Shown: positions 16,150-24,632, counted from the first letter of the stretch. The stretch: 64,000 nucleotides of DNA from CBDBGD01 sp965205235 (GCA_965205235.1 CBDBGD010000001.1:173808-237807); one strand, 5' to 3'. Translations and numbers: made by a program. Notes: generated by a model not told the origin, from the letters alone.

Positions 16150-16812
16150 CTACCCTCCGCCGGCCGCGCCCCCCTCGCCCCACTTCCCCTCGAAGGCCGC
16201 CAGTCGCCGCTCCAGGCTGCGCTGGCGCAGGGCCGTCGTCAGGTCGCCTCTCGTGCGCTCCAGCACCCCCCGCATCGAGTCGGTCGTGCGGCGCAGCCCA
16301 CGGGTGATGGCGTCGGGGAAGTCAATCGTCACGAGCAGCGTGTAGACGTCGTCCATGGTCTCCAGCAGCTCCTCGCAGCGGGAGACGTCGTCGCGCCGAA
16401 GGGCGTCCAGCACGTAGCGTCGCATCTCGCCGATGGCCTCCGCGAGGCCGTTCAGGTACGCGGCGAACCCCACGCCTAGCTCCGCCGGCCCTGGCAGCGC
16501 CGTGCCCGAGACGAAGGCCAGCGTGGCGTGGGCCTCGGCGAACTCCTTCTGCGCGTCCTGCACGAATCCCGCGAAGTAGACGTCGCGATGGTCGTGCAGG
16601 CTCTCCTCGATCTCCGCCAGCGCCATCCGCGCCGACTCCAGGAGGTCGCGCGCCTCTTCCAGTTCGCCGCGGTGCACCGCTCGAATGGTGTTGGCCGCAT
16701 GCTGGATCGTCTCTCTCGACCGTCGCAGCGCCCGCTCTCGGGCCGCGAACTTGGCCGACAGCGCGGTCCGGGCCTCCTCGCCGAGCGCCGCCAGACGCTC
16801 CCGACGGCTCAC
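16150..16812 (-). CDS. Translin-family protein
   Basis: A 220-residue mostly helical protein resembling prokaryotic translin/Trax-like proteins. Diagnostic stretches are RETIQHAANTIRAVHRGELEEA in the N-terminal helices and VYFAGFVQDAQKEFAEA at about residues 79-95. Translins form octamers that bind single-stranded RNA/DNA, and archaeal relatives have RNase activity; the bacterial role is unclear. The C-terminus is glycine-rich. The ATG overlaps the thiE stop by 4 bp (ATGA), so it is the last gene of the FmdB-like/thiE/translin operon. Confidence 0.8.
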   Translation of the reverse strand: MSRRERLAALGEEARTALSAKFAARERALRRSRETIQHAANTIRAVHRGELEEARDLLESARMALAEIEESLHDHRDVYFAGFVQDAQKEFAEAHATLAFVSGTALPGPAELGVGFAAYLNGLAEAIGEMRRYVLDALRRDDVSRCEELLETMDDVYTLLVTIDFPDAITRGLRRTTDSMRGVLERTRGDLTTALRQRSLERRLAAFEGKWGEGGAAGGG

Positions 16813-17795
16813 GATGCACCTCCGCGCCGCTCCAGCGCGTTCCCGATGCGTTCCGCCATGCGTTTCGCCGCCTCGCGGGGGTCCGGCGCAGCGGCCACCG
16901 CGCCGATGACCGCAATGGCGTCAGCCCCAGCCTCGACGACGCTCTCCACGTTCTCCTCCGTGATGCCGCCGATGGCCACCAGTGGCGCCTGTGCCGTCTC
17001 CCTCACACTGCGCAGCGTCTCCAGGCCCGCCGGACGGGTGTTGCTCTTGCTCTCCGTGGGGAACATGCGGCCCACCGCAACGTAGTCGGCGCCGCCGCTC
17101 TCCGACTCCTGCGCCTCCTCGACAGTCGCGTTCGAGCGCCCCGCCAGTTGTGATGGCGTCAGGAGATTCCTGGCCTGTGCCAGCGGCAGGTCGTGCTGGC
17201 CCACGTGCAGCCCGTGGGCGTTGCTCGCTACCGCCAGGTCGGCGTGGTCGTTGACGATGAGGAGCGCGTCGTGGGCGCTGCACATCTCCACCAGCCGAAG
17301 GCAGTCCGACAGCTGGTCGCCCTTGTCCCGGCTCTTGTCTCGCCACTGGAGCAGGCTTGCGCCCCCCTCCAGGGCCGCCTCTGCCACGGCGAGCGCGTCG
17401 CCGCGGCACGCCTGCGGGTCGATGATGACGTACAGGCCGCGCACCTTCTTGGCCTGCCTCTCGCGCAGCTGCGCCCCCAGCCGTGCCTCCGCCCGGGCCA
17501 CCACGCGCTGCGTCCGCTCGGCTGCGGCCGCGTCAATCGCTTCGACGGCGACAAGCTGGGCAACGCACGCCCGGAGTATCGGGATGATGGCCAGGCCCTG
17601 CTCCGTGGGGATGCGAACGCGCTTCCGAAGAGTCCCGGCCTCCGCGTCGGAGACCTCCGGGGCATGCTCCGGAAAGAGCGTCTCCCGAGCGGTCCGAAGG
17701 TCGTACGTGAGGCCAATGGGCTGCATGACTGCGCTCTCCAGCGACAGAAGGCCCTGCTTCAGGGCCTCGCGGAGAGCGGCTGCGTACGGCGTCAT
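16809..17795 (-). CDS. thiE: Thiamine-phosphate synthase with N-terminal helical extension
   Basis: ThiE joins HMP-pyrophosphate to the thiazole phosphate. The ThiE TIM barrel covers about residues 115-320 of 328: LYVIIDPQ, LLQWRDKS, LIVNDHADLA, GLHVGQHDLP, DYVAVGRMFPTESK, AIGGI and AVIGAVAA. These are the substrate- and phosphate-binding motifs. The first 115 residues or so are an alanine- and arginine-rich helical domain that I do not recognise; it does not look like ThiD2 or another known fusion partner. ATG 17795 lies one base after the stop of the FmdB-like gene. The end overlaps the translin start. Confidence 0.88.
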   Translation of the reverse strand: MTPYAAALREALKQGLLSLESAVMQPIGLTYDLRTARETLFPEHAPEVSDAEAGTLRKRVRIPTEQGLAIIPILRACVAQLVAVEAIDAAAAERTQRVVARAEARLGAQLRERQAKKVRGLYVIIDPQACRGDALAVAEAALEGGASLLQWRDKSRDKGDQLSDCLRLVEMCSAHDALLIVNDHADLAVASNAHGLHVGQHDLPLAQARNLLTPSQLAGRSNATVEEAQESESGGADYVAVGRMFPTESKSNTRPAGLETLRSVRETAQAPLVAIGGITEENVESVVEAGADAIAVIGAVAAAPDPREAAKRMAERIGNALERRGGAS

Positions 17796-17796
17796 G

Positions 17797-18165
17797 CTAG
17801 ACGTCGCCGTGGTGGTGGTCGTGGCCGTGGCCAATGCCGAGGTCGTCGTCAGGCGTGATGCCCAGGTCCAGCATGTCCAGCTCGCTCAGGTCGCCGGTGT
17901 CGTCACCCATCTCCGCCCGCACGCGGCGCATCCAGGACTGCATCGCCTCCGGGTCGTTCTCGTCCACGTCGTCCAGCGACTCCATGCCGCCGTCATAGAG
18001 GCTGCTCCCCCACGACTTGATCACCGTGACCCGGGAGACCAGCCGGCGGAGCTTGTCGCTCCCGCAGCGGGGGCACGCGGGCGCCGCCGCGGCCGCCGAG
18101 AAGGTCTTGGTCAGCACCTCCACCCGACGGCGGCAGTCCTGGCATCGGTACTCGTAGATGGGCAC
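17797..18165 (-). CDS. FmdB-type zinc ribbon protein with His-rich tail
   Basis: A 122-residue protein starting at GTG with VPIYEYRCQDC, the FmdB/CxxC_CXXC_SSSS signature, followed by CPRCGS. The four cysteines form one zinc ribbon within the first 45 residues. The middle is acidic (DDVDENDPEAM). The last residues, GIGHGHDHHHGD, form a His-rich metal-binding tail that is not part of the usual FmdB unit. Upstream in-frame starts would run into the glyS promoter region, so GTG 18165 is preferred. It leads the thiE/translin operon and is divergent from glyS. Confidence 0.85.
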   Translation of the reverse strand: MPIYEYRCQDCRRRVEVLTKTFSAAAAAPACPRCGSDKLRRLVSRVTVIKSWGSSLYDGGMESLDDVDENDPEAMQSWMRRVRAEMGDDTGDLSELDMLDLGITPDDDLGIGHGHDHHHGDV

Positions 18166-18292
18166 GCTTCGGCGCTCCGGCGCTGGGTTGCGCACCATTC
18201 TAGCATGGCCTCCGCGGGGCCGCATGCCGCCTTGGAGTTTCCCCGCAGCGCATGGTAGGCTTTCCCGAAGCCTGCGCCGTGGAGGAGAAAGC

Positions 18293-19630
18293 GTGACTGA
18301 GCTCCCTGCACCCGTCACCCTGGACAAGATCGTTTCGCTGTGCAAGCGGCGCGGGTTCATCTTTCAGAGCAGCGAAATCTACGGCGGCCTGGGCAGCACC
18401 TGGGACTACGGGCCTCTGGGCGTGGAGCTCAAGCGAAACGTCAAGGAGACCTGGTGGCGCGACAACGTGCTGCGTCGGGACGACATGGTCGGCCTCGATT
18501 CGGCCATCCTGATGCACCCCAGGGTGTGGGAGGCCAGCGGCCACCTGGAGAACTTCACCGACCCTCTCGTCGAGTGCCGCGTCTGCCACCATCGCTTCCG
18601 TGCCGACCAGGTCCCCACCGAGGGCGTCTGCCCCGACTGCGGAGGTCCCTTGACCGACGCCCGCCAGTTCAACCTCATGTTCCGCAGCCACATGGGCCCG
18701 GTCGAGGACACGGCCAGCGTCGTCTACCTGCGGCCGGAGACGGCCCAGGGCATCTTCGTCAACTACGTCAACGTCCTGAACACCACCAGGAAGAAGCTCC
18801 CCTTCGGCGTGGCCCAGACCGGCAAAGCCTTCCGCAACGAGATCACCCCCGGCAACTTCGTTTTCCGCACCCGCGAGTTCGAGATGATGGAGATCGAGTT
18901 CTTCGTCCGCCCCGGTACTGACGACGAATGGCACGAGCATTGGGTCGAGGCTCGCAGCCGCTGGTACGAGCACTACGGCATTCGACCGGAGAACCTCCGC
19001 GTGCGCCCCCACGAGGCCGACCAGCTCTCCCACTACTCCAAGGCCACCTCCGACATCGAGTACCGCTTCCCCTGGGGCTGGGGCGAGCTGGAGGGCATCG
19101 CAAACCGCACCGACTACGACCTACGACGCCACAGCGAGTTCAGCCAGGAGAACCTGGCCTCCTTCGACGAGGAGACCGGCCAGCACGTCACCCCCTACGT
19201 CATCGAGCCGTCGGCGGGCGCCGACCGGGCGGCCCTCACCTTCCTCATGGACGCCTACCGGGAGGAGGAGGCCGCCACGGCCTCCGGTGGCACGGAGAAA
19301 CGGGTGTTGCTGAAGCTCCACCCGGCCCTGGCGCCGGTGAAGGCCGCCGTGCTGCCTCTGAGCCGCAACCCCAAGCTCACGCCCCTTGCTCGCGAGGTGT
19401 TCCAGAGCATCGTCGGGCTGGGGCGCTGGGCGGTGCAGTACGACGACGCCCAGAGCATCGGCCGCCGCTACCGCCGCTTCGACGAGATAGGCACGCCCCT
19501 ATGCGTCACCGTCGACTTCGATTCGCTCGACGACAACCAGGTCACCATCCGCGAGCGCGACACCATGGCCCAGACCCGCCTCCCCATCGCAGACTTGGTC
19601 AGCACGCTCGAAGCCAAACTCGCGTCCTGA
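18293..19630 (+). CDS. glyS: Glycyl-tRNA synthetase, alpha2 type
   Basis: A 445-residue class II synthetase of the dimeric (eukaryote/archaea-like) type, not the alpha2beta2 bacterial type. Motifs include GFIFQSSEIYGG and GSTWDYGPLG near the N-terminus. A zinc-binding insert has CRVCHHRF and CPDCGG. MFRSHMGP, YLRPETAQGIFVNY and FRNEITP follow (motif 2 region). EIEFFVRP and WGELEGIANRTDYDL come next, with the anticodon-binding domain at the C-terminus. GTG 18293 has GGAGGAG about 5 nt upstream. A small inverted repeat GGGGGaatgCCCCC follows the stop. Confidence 0.96.
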   Translation: MTELPAPVTLDKIVSLCKRRGFIFQSSEIYGGLGSTWDYGPLGVELKRNVKETWWRDNVLRRDDMVGLDSAILMHPRVWEASGHLENFTDPLVECRVCHHRFRADQVPTEGVCPDCGGPLTDARQFNLMFRSHMGPVEDTASVVYLRPETAQGIFVNYVNVLNTTRKKLPFGVAQTGKAFRNEITPGNFVFRTREFEMMEIEFFVRPGTDDEWHEHWVEARSRWYEHYGIRPENLRVRPHEADQLSHYSKATSDIEYRFPWGWGELEGIANRTDYDLRRHSEFSQENLASFDEETGQHVTPYVIEPSAGADRAALTFLMDAYREEEAATASGGTEKRVLLKLHPALAPVKAAVLPLSRNPKLTPLAREVFQSIVGLGRWAVQYDDAQSIGRRYRRFDEIGTPLCVTVDFDSLDDNQVTIRERDTMAQTRLPIADLVSTLEAKLAS

Positions 19631-19647
19631 ACGGGGGAATGCCCCCC

Positions 19648-19677
19648 TTGCCATACCCCTTCCCTTCCTGGTAAAGT
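19648..19677 (+). promoter_or_regulatory. Promoter for the MazF-type toxin-antitoxin pair
   Basis: TTGCCA (19648-19653), an 18-bp spacer and an extended -10 TGGTAAAGT (-10 hexamer at 19672-19677). The start codon is 31 bp downstream with AGGAGG in between. A partial inverted repeat, TATACC/GGTAA, flanks the ribosome site and could be an operator. Confidence 0.6.
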
Positions 19678-19708
19678 AGACAGCGTTCGTATACCAGGAG
19701 GTTAGCGT

Positions 19709-20122
19709 ATGGTAACCAGTCAGCAGGACGAGATCGTTCACTGCCTGCGCAGCATCCGCGAGGCAGTCGACAAGCTCCAGGAGCTCCTCAACGCCCCACA
19801 GGAGCCGACCCTCGAACGCTACTACCGTCGCCGTCGCGACCTGCTCACCCGACTCTTCGCCGCTGGCGGGCTCGACCAGCCCGGCCTCTTCCGCCTCCTC
19901 GACGAGCACGACACGCCCCACCAGTGGATCGGCCAGCAGGTCAAGGCGGGCTACATGGAGGTCGTCCCCTGGCCCGGTGGCTCGGACCGCTACGTGGCCA
20001 CTCGCAAAGCAGTCCAGGAGTTCTCCCTCCAGGAGGAGGCGGAGGCCTTCGCCTCCATCTCCGGAGAGTCTCTGGAGGCAGACTGGGACACGGAGGAGGA
20101 TGCCAAGTATGACCGGGCCTAG
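19709..20122 (+). CDS. Unknown protein, candidate antitoxin of a MazF-like toxin
   Basis: A 137-residue acidic protein with no resemblance to MazE. It begins with a helical, possibly coiled-coil segment (EIVHCLRSIREAVDKLQELL), then an Arg-rich stretch (YYRRRRDLLTRLF), a winged-helix-like middle (HQWIGQQVKAGYMEVVPWPGGSDRY) and a very acidic C-terminus (ESLEADWDTEEDA). A folded DNA-binding part followed by an acidic tail is a common antitoxin plan. It overlaps the MazF-like gene by 14 bp, which supports the pairing. AGGAGG precedes the ATG. The function is inferred from position only. Confidence 0.65.
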   Translation: MVTSQQDEIVHCLRSIREAVDKLQELLNAPQEPTLERYYRRRRDLLTRLFAAGGLDQPGLFRLLDEHDTPHQWIGQQVKAGYMEVVPWPGGSDRYVATRKAVQEFSLQEEAEAFASISGESLEADWDTEEDAKYDRA

Positions 20123-20456
20123 TCTGCACCACGGCGAGGTTGTCCTGGTCCCCTACCCCCTCAACGCAGTCATGCCATCCAAGCGCCGCCCCGCGGTCGT
20201 CGTCAGCAGCGACCACTACAACAGCGGCACCGGCGAGGTGATGATCGCCCCCGTCACGTCCCGCGGCCGCTCCGTCCCCCGCATCGGCGACTACGCCGTG
20301 CTGGACTGGGAGGAGGCGGGCCTTCTCGGCCCCACCACCGTGCGGGCGCGCATCATCACCCTGCGTGCCTCCCACGTGATGAAGGTGTTGGGCGCCCTCA
20401 CCCGGCGCGATCGGGAGGGTCTGGCGGGCTGGCTGCGGCGGGTGCTTGAACTGTAG
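20109..20456 (+). CDS. MazF/PemK-family mRNA interferase
   Basis: A 115-residue CcdB/PemK-fold toxin. The N-terminus HGEVVLVPYPLN, the strand KRRPAVVVSSD with its Arg-Pro-Ala-Val-Val core, and APVTSRGR are typical of MazF. Family members cut mRNA at short sequences. ATG 20109 overlaps the upstream gene by 14 bp, as expected for a toxin-antitoxin pair with the antitoxin first. The cut site cannot be predicted. Confidence 0.85.
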   Translation: MTGPSLHHGEVVLVPYPLNAVMPSKRRPAVVVSSDHYNSGTGEVMIAPVTSRGRSVPRIGDYAVLDWEEAGLLGPTTVRARIITLRASHVMKVLGALTRRDREGLAGWLRRVLEL

Positions 20457-20490
20457 AATGGGCTGAGCCCCTCACAGGACCCGGAGGCCC

Positions 20491-21783
20491 ATGCGCATTC
20501 TGCACTTCTCCGACGTCCACGTCGGCGTCGAGAACTACGGCAGGCCCGCCACCGAGGCGGACCTGGAAGCGCTGCCCGACTCCTTCGCTCCGGGCGTGGA
20601 CCGCCGCCTCTACCTCGGCCTCTCGACTCGACTGATCGACTTCCTCGCAGCCTTCGACGAGCTTGTCGGGTTCGCCGTCAGCGAGAACGTTGACCTCGTT
20701 ATGTTCAGTGGCGACGCCTACAAGAGCCGCGACCCCTCCCAGACCCACCAGCGCGAGTTCGCCCGGCGCGTGGCCACGCTGGCCTCGCAGGGCATCCCCG
20801 TCTTTCTGCTCGTCGGCAACCACGACCTCCCCCACGCCAGGAGCAGCGCCACCGCCTTGGAGATCTTCCCCACGCTGACTGTGCCCAACGTCACCGTCGC
20901 CGAGCAGTTGGAGACCCATCGCATCGAGACCCGCTCCGGGCCCCTGCAGGTCGTGGCCCTCCCTTGGCCCCGATGGCGCAACCTCCTCTCCCGAGACCAG
21001 CACCGCGGCAAGTCCGTGGCGGAGCTCAAGGCCCATGTCGAAGAGGAGATCACTCGCCGCCTCCTGCGCGAGGTTGAGCGGCTCGACCCCGCCGTCCCCG
21101 CCGTCCTCTCGGCGCACGTCACCGTGCTTGGCGCCACCTTCGGCTCTGAACGCTCAATGGTTCTTGGGAACGACCACGTCCTCCAGTACGGCAACGTCGC
21201 CCTTCCCGCCCTCGACTACGTGGCCCTAGGCCATATCCACAAGCACCAGGCCCTCGGCGACTGGCCGCCCGTCGTCTACTCGGGCAGCCTGCAGACGGTC
21301 GATTTCGGCGAGGAGAAGGATCCCAAGGGCTTCTGCCTAGTCGAAATCGACCCATCACTGCCGCAGGGACGCCGAGCGCGGTGGGAGTTCGTCCCCGTGC
21401 GCAGCCGCACCTTCGTCACCATCGATGTCGACATCCCCCCGACGGCGGAAGATCCAACAGACCTCGTCCTTCGGAAGATCGAGCGCACCCACGTCGCCGA
21501 GGCCATCGTCCGCCTGCGCGTCCGCGTTCCCGCGGAGCTCTCCTCCCGCCTCGACGACCGGCGCATCCGCGAGGCCCTGAAGCCCGCCCACGTCGTCGCA
21601 GCCTTCGCCAAGGACGTCGTCCGAGAGCGCCGGCCCAGGCTTGGCAACGCGGCATCGGGGCTGCCGCCTGGGGAAGCGCTGGCCTGGTACTTGGGCAACC
21701 GCCAGGGCCTCGACCCGGAGACCCGCCGCCGCGCCCTGGAGAGGGGCGAGGCGCTCATCCGGGAGGAGCTCGACCGGGAGTAG
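20491..21783 (+). CDS. DNA repair exonuclease, SbcD/Mre11 family
   Basis: A 430-residue metallophosphoesterase. The phosphoesterase motifs are in order: FSDVHVG at the N-terminus, FSGDAYKSRDPS (motif II), LVGNHDLPHA (motif III) and the C-terminal YVALGHIHKHQ. SbcD with SbcC processes hairpin DNA ends. The length and capping region after residue 270 fit SbcD. No sbcC ATPase is adjacent, so the partner must be elsewhere or this is a stand-alone relative. It starts 34 bp after the MazF-like gene. Confidence 0.88.
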   Translation: MRILHFSDVHVGVENYGRPATEADLEALPDSFAPGVDRRLYLGLSTRLIDFLAAFDELVGFAVSENVDLVMFSGDAYKSRDPSQTHQREFARRVATLASQGIPVFLLVGNHDLPHARSSATALEIFPTLTVPNVTVAEQLETHRIETRSGPLQVVALPWPRWRNLLSRDQHRGKSVAELKAHVEEEITRRLLREVERLDPAVPAVLSAHVTVLGATFGSERSMVLGNDHVLQYGNVALPALDYVALGHIHKHQALGDWPPVVYSGSLQTVDFGEEKDPKGFCLVEIDPSLPQGRRARWEFVPVRSRTFVTIDVDIPPTAEDPTDLVLRKIERTHVAEAIVRLRVRVPAELSSRLDDRRIREALKPAHVVAAFAKDVVRERRPRLGNAASGLPPGEALAWYLGNRQGLDPETRRRALERGEALIREELDRE

Positions 21784-21791
21784 CCCCTCGA

Positions 21792-21821
21792 TTGACTGCC
21801 CTCCGACGCCCACCCTACAAT
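21792..21821 (+). promoter_or_regulatory. Leaderless promoter of the TlpA-like gene
   Basis: TTGACT (21792-21797), an 18-bp spacer and TACAAT (21816-21821). The ATG at 21829 is 7 nt beyond the -10 box, so the mRNA should begin at the start codon. No ribosome site is present. Confidence 0.6.
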
Positions 21822-21828
21822 CGCGTTG

Positions 21829-22404
21829 ATGAAGCTGCTCCGCACGCTTTCGACGCTACGGCAACGGACAGGGCCCCGAGGCTGGTGGGCGGTCCTGGCG
21901 GTGTGGGCGCTTCTGGCCATAGGGGGGGTCCTGGCGGTATGGGTGCTCCTGCTGGACCCTACCGACACGATGACCGGAGCAAGCGGAGACCTCCCCAACC
22001 CGACCCTTCAGCTCTTCGACCCGTTTGAAGGCCGTACGGAGCTTCAACTGGCGGACCTTCAGGGCAGACCCGTCGTCCTCAACTTCTGGGGCACCTGGTG
22101 TCCCCCCTGCCGGGCCGAGATGCCCCACTTCGAGAGCGTCTGGATCAAGCGCAAGGACGAAGGGTTGGTGGTCCTTGGAATCAACTCCCTGGACCAGGAG
22201 CAAGCGGCCAGGGATTTCCTGCAACAGGTGGGCGTCACCTACCCCATCGCCGACGACGCCTCGGGAGAGCTCACGCTTATGTTCGAGGTACGGGGGTTCC
22301 CTGCCACCTACTTCATCGACCGCTCGGGTAACCTCCAACGCACCTGGGTCGGACCCCTCAACGAAGAGAAGCTCGATGAGCTCGCCGCCGAAATTCTCTC
22401 CTAG
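21829..22404 (+). CDS. TlpA/ResA-like membrane-anchored thioredoxin
   Basis: A 191-residue protein with an N-terminal membrane anchor at about residues 20-45 (WWAVLAVWALLAIGGVLAVW) and an extracytoplasmic thioredoxin domain. The active site WCPPC in FWGTWCPPCRAEMP is that of ResA/TlpA-type disulfide reductases. The cis-Pro region is RGFPATYFIDRSG. Such proteins reduce cysteines in exported proteins, for example during cytochrome c maturation. A TTG codon directly before the ATG is in frame but the ATG sits at the expected transcription start. A CopD-like protein follows after 9 bp. Confidence 0.88.
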   Translation: MKLLRTLSTLRQRTGPRGWWAVLAVWALLAIGGVLAVWVLLLDPTDTMTGASGDLPNPTLQLFDPFEGRTELQLADLQGRPVVLNFWGTWCPPCRAEMPHFESVWIKRKDEGLVVLGINSLDQEQAARDFLQQVGVTYPIADDASGELTLMFEVRGFPATYFIDRSGNLQRTWVGPLNEEKLDELAAEILS

Positions 22405-22413
22405 CGCGCTCCG

Positions 22414-22938
22414 GTGGCCGGCGTGAGCATCAGCGACGTCTTCCTGCTGCTTGTCCGGTGGCTCCACCTCGTGGCCGCGGCGTCATGGGTGGGCGGTGGC
22501 CTCTTCTACATGCTCGTGCTGCGTCCCGCCATTCACCGCGCCGGCGAAAGTGGTGACACCCTCGCCGCCGCAGTCGGCCGCGAGTTCCGCTCGCTGGTGG
22601 GGCTGTGCATCGCCGTCCTCGTCCTCACCGGCGCCATCCTGACCTTCGACCGCCTTACCTCACCCGCCACCGACGCCGCCTACGTGGCAACCCTGGCCCT
22701 GAAGGTCTCCCTGGCCGTGATCATGTTCATCCTGGCCCACAGGGCCCGCAGAGCGCGCCAAGAGACGCCGCAACCCTCCCCCCAGCCGGCCGCGACCGGC
22801 ATGCCGGTCGTCCGCCTGGCCCGGCGCGTGTCGGCGGCCTTGTCCGGCGGCTTCCTCATCCTCGCCCTCGGCGTGACAGTCCTGCTCCTGGCGGACATAT
22901 TGAAGGCCATCTACGAGAGCAACCTAACCGGAAGCTGA
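22414..22938 (+). CDS. CopD-like integral membrane protein
   Basis: A 174-residue protein with four predicted membrane segments: about 8-28, 55-75, 88-108 and 142-165. The first, LLVRWLHLVAAASWVGGGLFY, has the conserved W-x-H/WxGG pattern of the CopD/DUF-type copper-resistance domain. Related small proteins have been proposed to act in copper handling or heme-bearing membrane complexes. The GTG start is weakly supported, with no clear ribosome site. It probably shares the TlpA-like transcript. Confidence 0.72.
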   Translation: MAGVSISDVFLLLVRWLHLVAAASWVGGGLFYMLVLRPAIHRAGESGDTLAAAVGREFRSLVGLCIAVLVLTGAILTFDRLTSPATDAAYVATLALKVSLAVIMFILAHRARRARQETPQPSPQPAATGMPVVRLARRVSAALSGGFLILALGVTVLLLADILKAIYESNLTGS

Positions 22939-22959
22939 GCAAGGTCACCGGTTTGACGG

Positions 22960-22988
22960 TTGCACAGTGCTCGCGTCAACGGCACAAT
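22960..22988 (+). promoter_or_regulatory. Promoter for the Trm112-like gene
   Basis: TTGCAC (22960-22965), a 17-bp spacer and CACAAT (22983-22988). The start codon is 36 bp downstream with GGAGAAGGGAAG between. Confidence 0.45.
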
Positions 22989-23023
22989 AGGTAGCGGTAC
23001 TACAGCTTCGGAGAAGGGAAGTC

Positions 23024-23215
23024 ATGCGACGGGACCTGATGGACATCCTGGCCTGCCCGGTGTGCAGGGGCTCCCTCCAGCTCATCGAGGAGCACGCGGA
23101 CGACGGCGACGTCATCACCGGCACCCTCCGCTGCGTGGCCTGCCCCGAGGACTACCCCATCACTGATTCCATCCCCAACCTGCTCCCCCCCGACATGCGC
23201 GACGAGAGCGAGTAG
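23024..23215 (+). CDS. Trm112-like zinc ribbon protein
   Basis: A 63-residue protein of the Trm112/YcaR group. It begins MRRDLMDILACPVCRG and has a second pair CVAC, together a four-Cys zinc site, then the family ending YPITDSIPNLLPPD. In other organisms Trm112 partners and stabilises methyltransferases; bacterial copies are often near lipid or tRNA genes. It ends 1 bp before the convergent folK stop. Confidence 0.88.
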   Translation: MRRDLMDILACPVCRGSLQLIEEHADDGDVITGTLRCVACPEDYPITDSIPNLLPPDMRDESE

Positions 23216-23216
23216 C

Positions 23217-23732
23217 TCAGCCCTTCGACGCGTCTTCCCCCAAACTCCCCTCCCATCGCACCACCTCGTCTCGGCCCGTCGCGGCCGCCAGCAGCTCGCG
23301 CACGCTCACTCCCAGCACCGGGTGTACGGCGTCCGGCGCAATGTCCGCTAGCGGCGTCAGCACGAAGGCCCGGGTTGCGAAGCGCGGATGGGGGATGCTC
23401 ACCTCCGGTGTGTCCACGACCTCGTCGCCGTACAGCAGAATGTCGATGTCGATGGTCCGTGGGGAGTTCCGAGGCCCGGAGAGGCGTCCCAGAGCCGATT
23501 CTAGGCCCTTTACGGCCCTCAGCAGTGTCTGAGGCGGTAGAGCGGTCTCCGCACGGCATACAGCGTTCAGGAAGCGCCCTGAGCTGGGCGGAGCGTCTAC
23601 CGGCGCCGTGTCGTACACCGGCGACTGCTCCACGACGCTGACGCCGTAGCTCGGCAGCAACTCCAATGCGCGTAGAAGGTTGGCCTCTCGGTCTCCCAGG
23701 TTGGAGCCCAGCCCCAGGAAGACCTCCGTCAC
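23217..23732 (-). CDS. folK: HPPK, folate biosynthesis pyrophosphokinase
   Basis: FolK transfers pyrophosphate from ATP to 6-hydroxymethyl-dihydropterin. The 171-residue protein shows FLGLGSNLGDRE at the N-terminus, FLNAVCRAET, and the signature RTIDIDILLYGDE with the magnesium-binding Asp pair, then IPHPRFATRAFVL. It starts at GTG, overlapping the folP stop by 4 bp, so the two consecutive pathway enzymes are coupled. Confidence 0.95.
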   Translation of the reverse strand: MTEVFLGLGSNLGDREANLLRALELLPSYGVSVVEQSPVYDTAPVDAPPSSGRFLNAVCRAETALPPQTLLRAVKGLESALGRLSGPRNSPRTIDIDILLYGDEVVDTPEVSIPHPRFATRAFVLTPLADIAPDAVHPVLGVSVRELLAAATGRDEVVRWEGSLGEDASKG

Positions 23733-24601
23733 GGCTCTGGCGGTCGCCAGCCCCGCACGATGGCGTCGCTCATACGGGCCACCCGCGTCATGGCTTGCAC
23801 GTCGTGGACGCGGACTATGTCGGCGCCCTTAGCGATGGCCAGGGCCACCGTGGCGGCGGTCCCCTCCACTCGCTGGTCGGGCGGCAACCCCCCCAGCACC
23901 AGGCCGATGGTCGATTTCCGGGACGTCCCCACCAGCAGCGGTCGCCCCATCACCGACTTGAACTCGTCGAGTCGTCGGAGCAGTCGCAGGTTGTCCTGCG
24001 CCGTCTTCCCGAACCCTATCCCCGGGTCGACGATGATCTGCTCCCGGGCCACCCCTGCGTCCTGCGCAACCTGCACGCTCTGCCGCAGGTCCCCTACCAC
24101 CTCCCGCAGCATGTCCCGATACTCCGTCCCGTGCTGGTTGTGCACCAGGACCAGGGCCACGCCGGTCTCGGCCGCAACCTGGGCCATGTCCGGGTCTCGC
24201 TTCAGGGCCCATACGTCGTTGATGATGGTCGCCCCGGCCTCCACGGCGCGTCGAGCCACGGAGGCCTTGTACGTGTCGATGCTCACGGGGATGCTGAGGG
24301 CGTCTCGCAGCCGTTCGATGACCGGGATGACCCGGCGTATCTCCTCTTGCTCCGAGACGGGCAGCGCGCCGGCCCCGTAGACCGCGCCCGGGGGTCGTGT
24401 CGACTCGCCGCCCACGTCGATGGCGTCCGCGCCCTGCTCCTGGAACGCCAGAGCAAGGGTCACCGCCGTCTCGACGTCCTCCTCTATGCCGTCGCCGGAG
24501 AAGGAGTCGGGGGTGAGGTTGATCACCCCCATGACGTACGTCCGCTCGCCCCAGCGGAACTGCTGCTCCCCAATGCGAGTCGGGCTCAGTTCCACCGTCA
24601 C
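23729..24601 (-). CDS. folP: Dihydropteroate synthase
   Basis: FolP condenses the pterin pyrophosphate with p-aminobenzoate, the sulfonamide target. The 290-residue protein has MGVINLTPDSFSGDG, DVGGESTRPP, SIDTYKASVA, INDVWAL, DPGIGFGKT, GTSRKSTIG and the C-terminal RVHDV. All are standard DHPS motifs. It starts at GTG just after GGGAGGGG. It precedes folK with a 4-bp overlap. A 67-residue unknown gene ends 31 bp upstream. Confidence 0.95.
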   Translation of the reverse strand: MTVELSPTRIGEQQFRWGERTYVMGVINLTPDSFSGDGIEEDVETAVTLALAFQEQGADAIDVGGESTRPPGAVYGAGALPVSEQEEIRRVIPVIERLRDALSIPVSIDTYKASVARRAVEAGATIINDVWALKRDPDMAQVAAETGVALVLVHNQHGTEYRDMLREVVGDLRQSVQVAQDAGVAREQIIVDPGIGFGKTAQDNLRLLRRLDEFKSVMGRPLLVGTSRKSTIGLVLGGLPPDQRVEGTAATVALAIAKGADIVRVHDVQAMTRVARMSDAIVRGWRPPEP

Positions 24602-24632
24602 CCCCTCCCGCCTGGGACGCCCCTGCGTCGGA

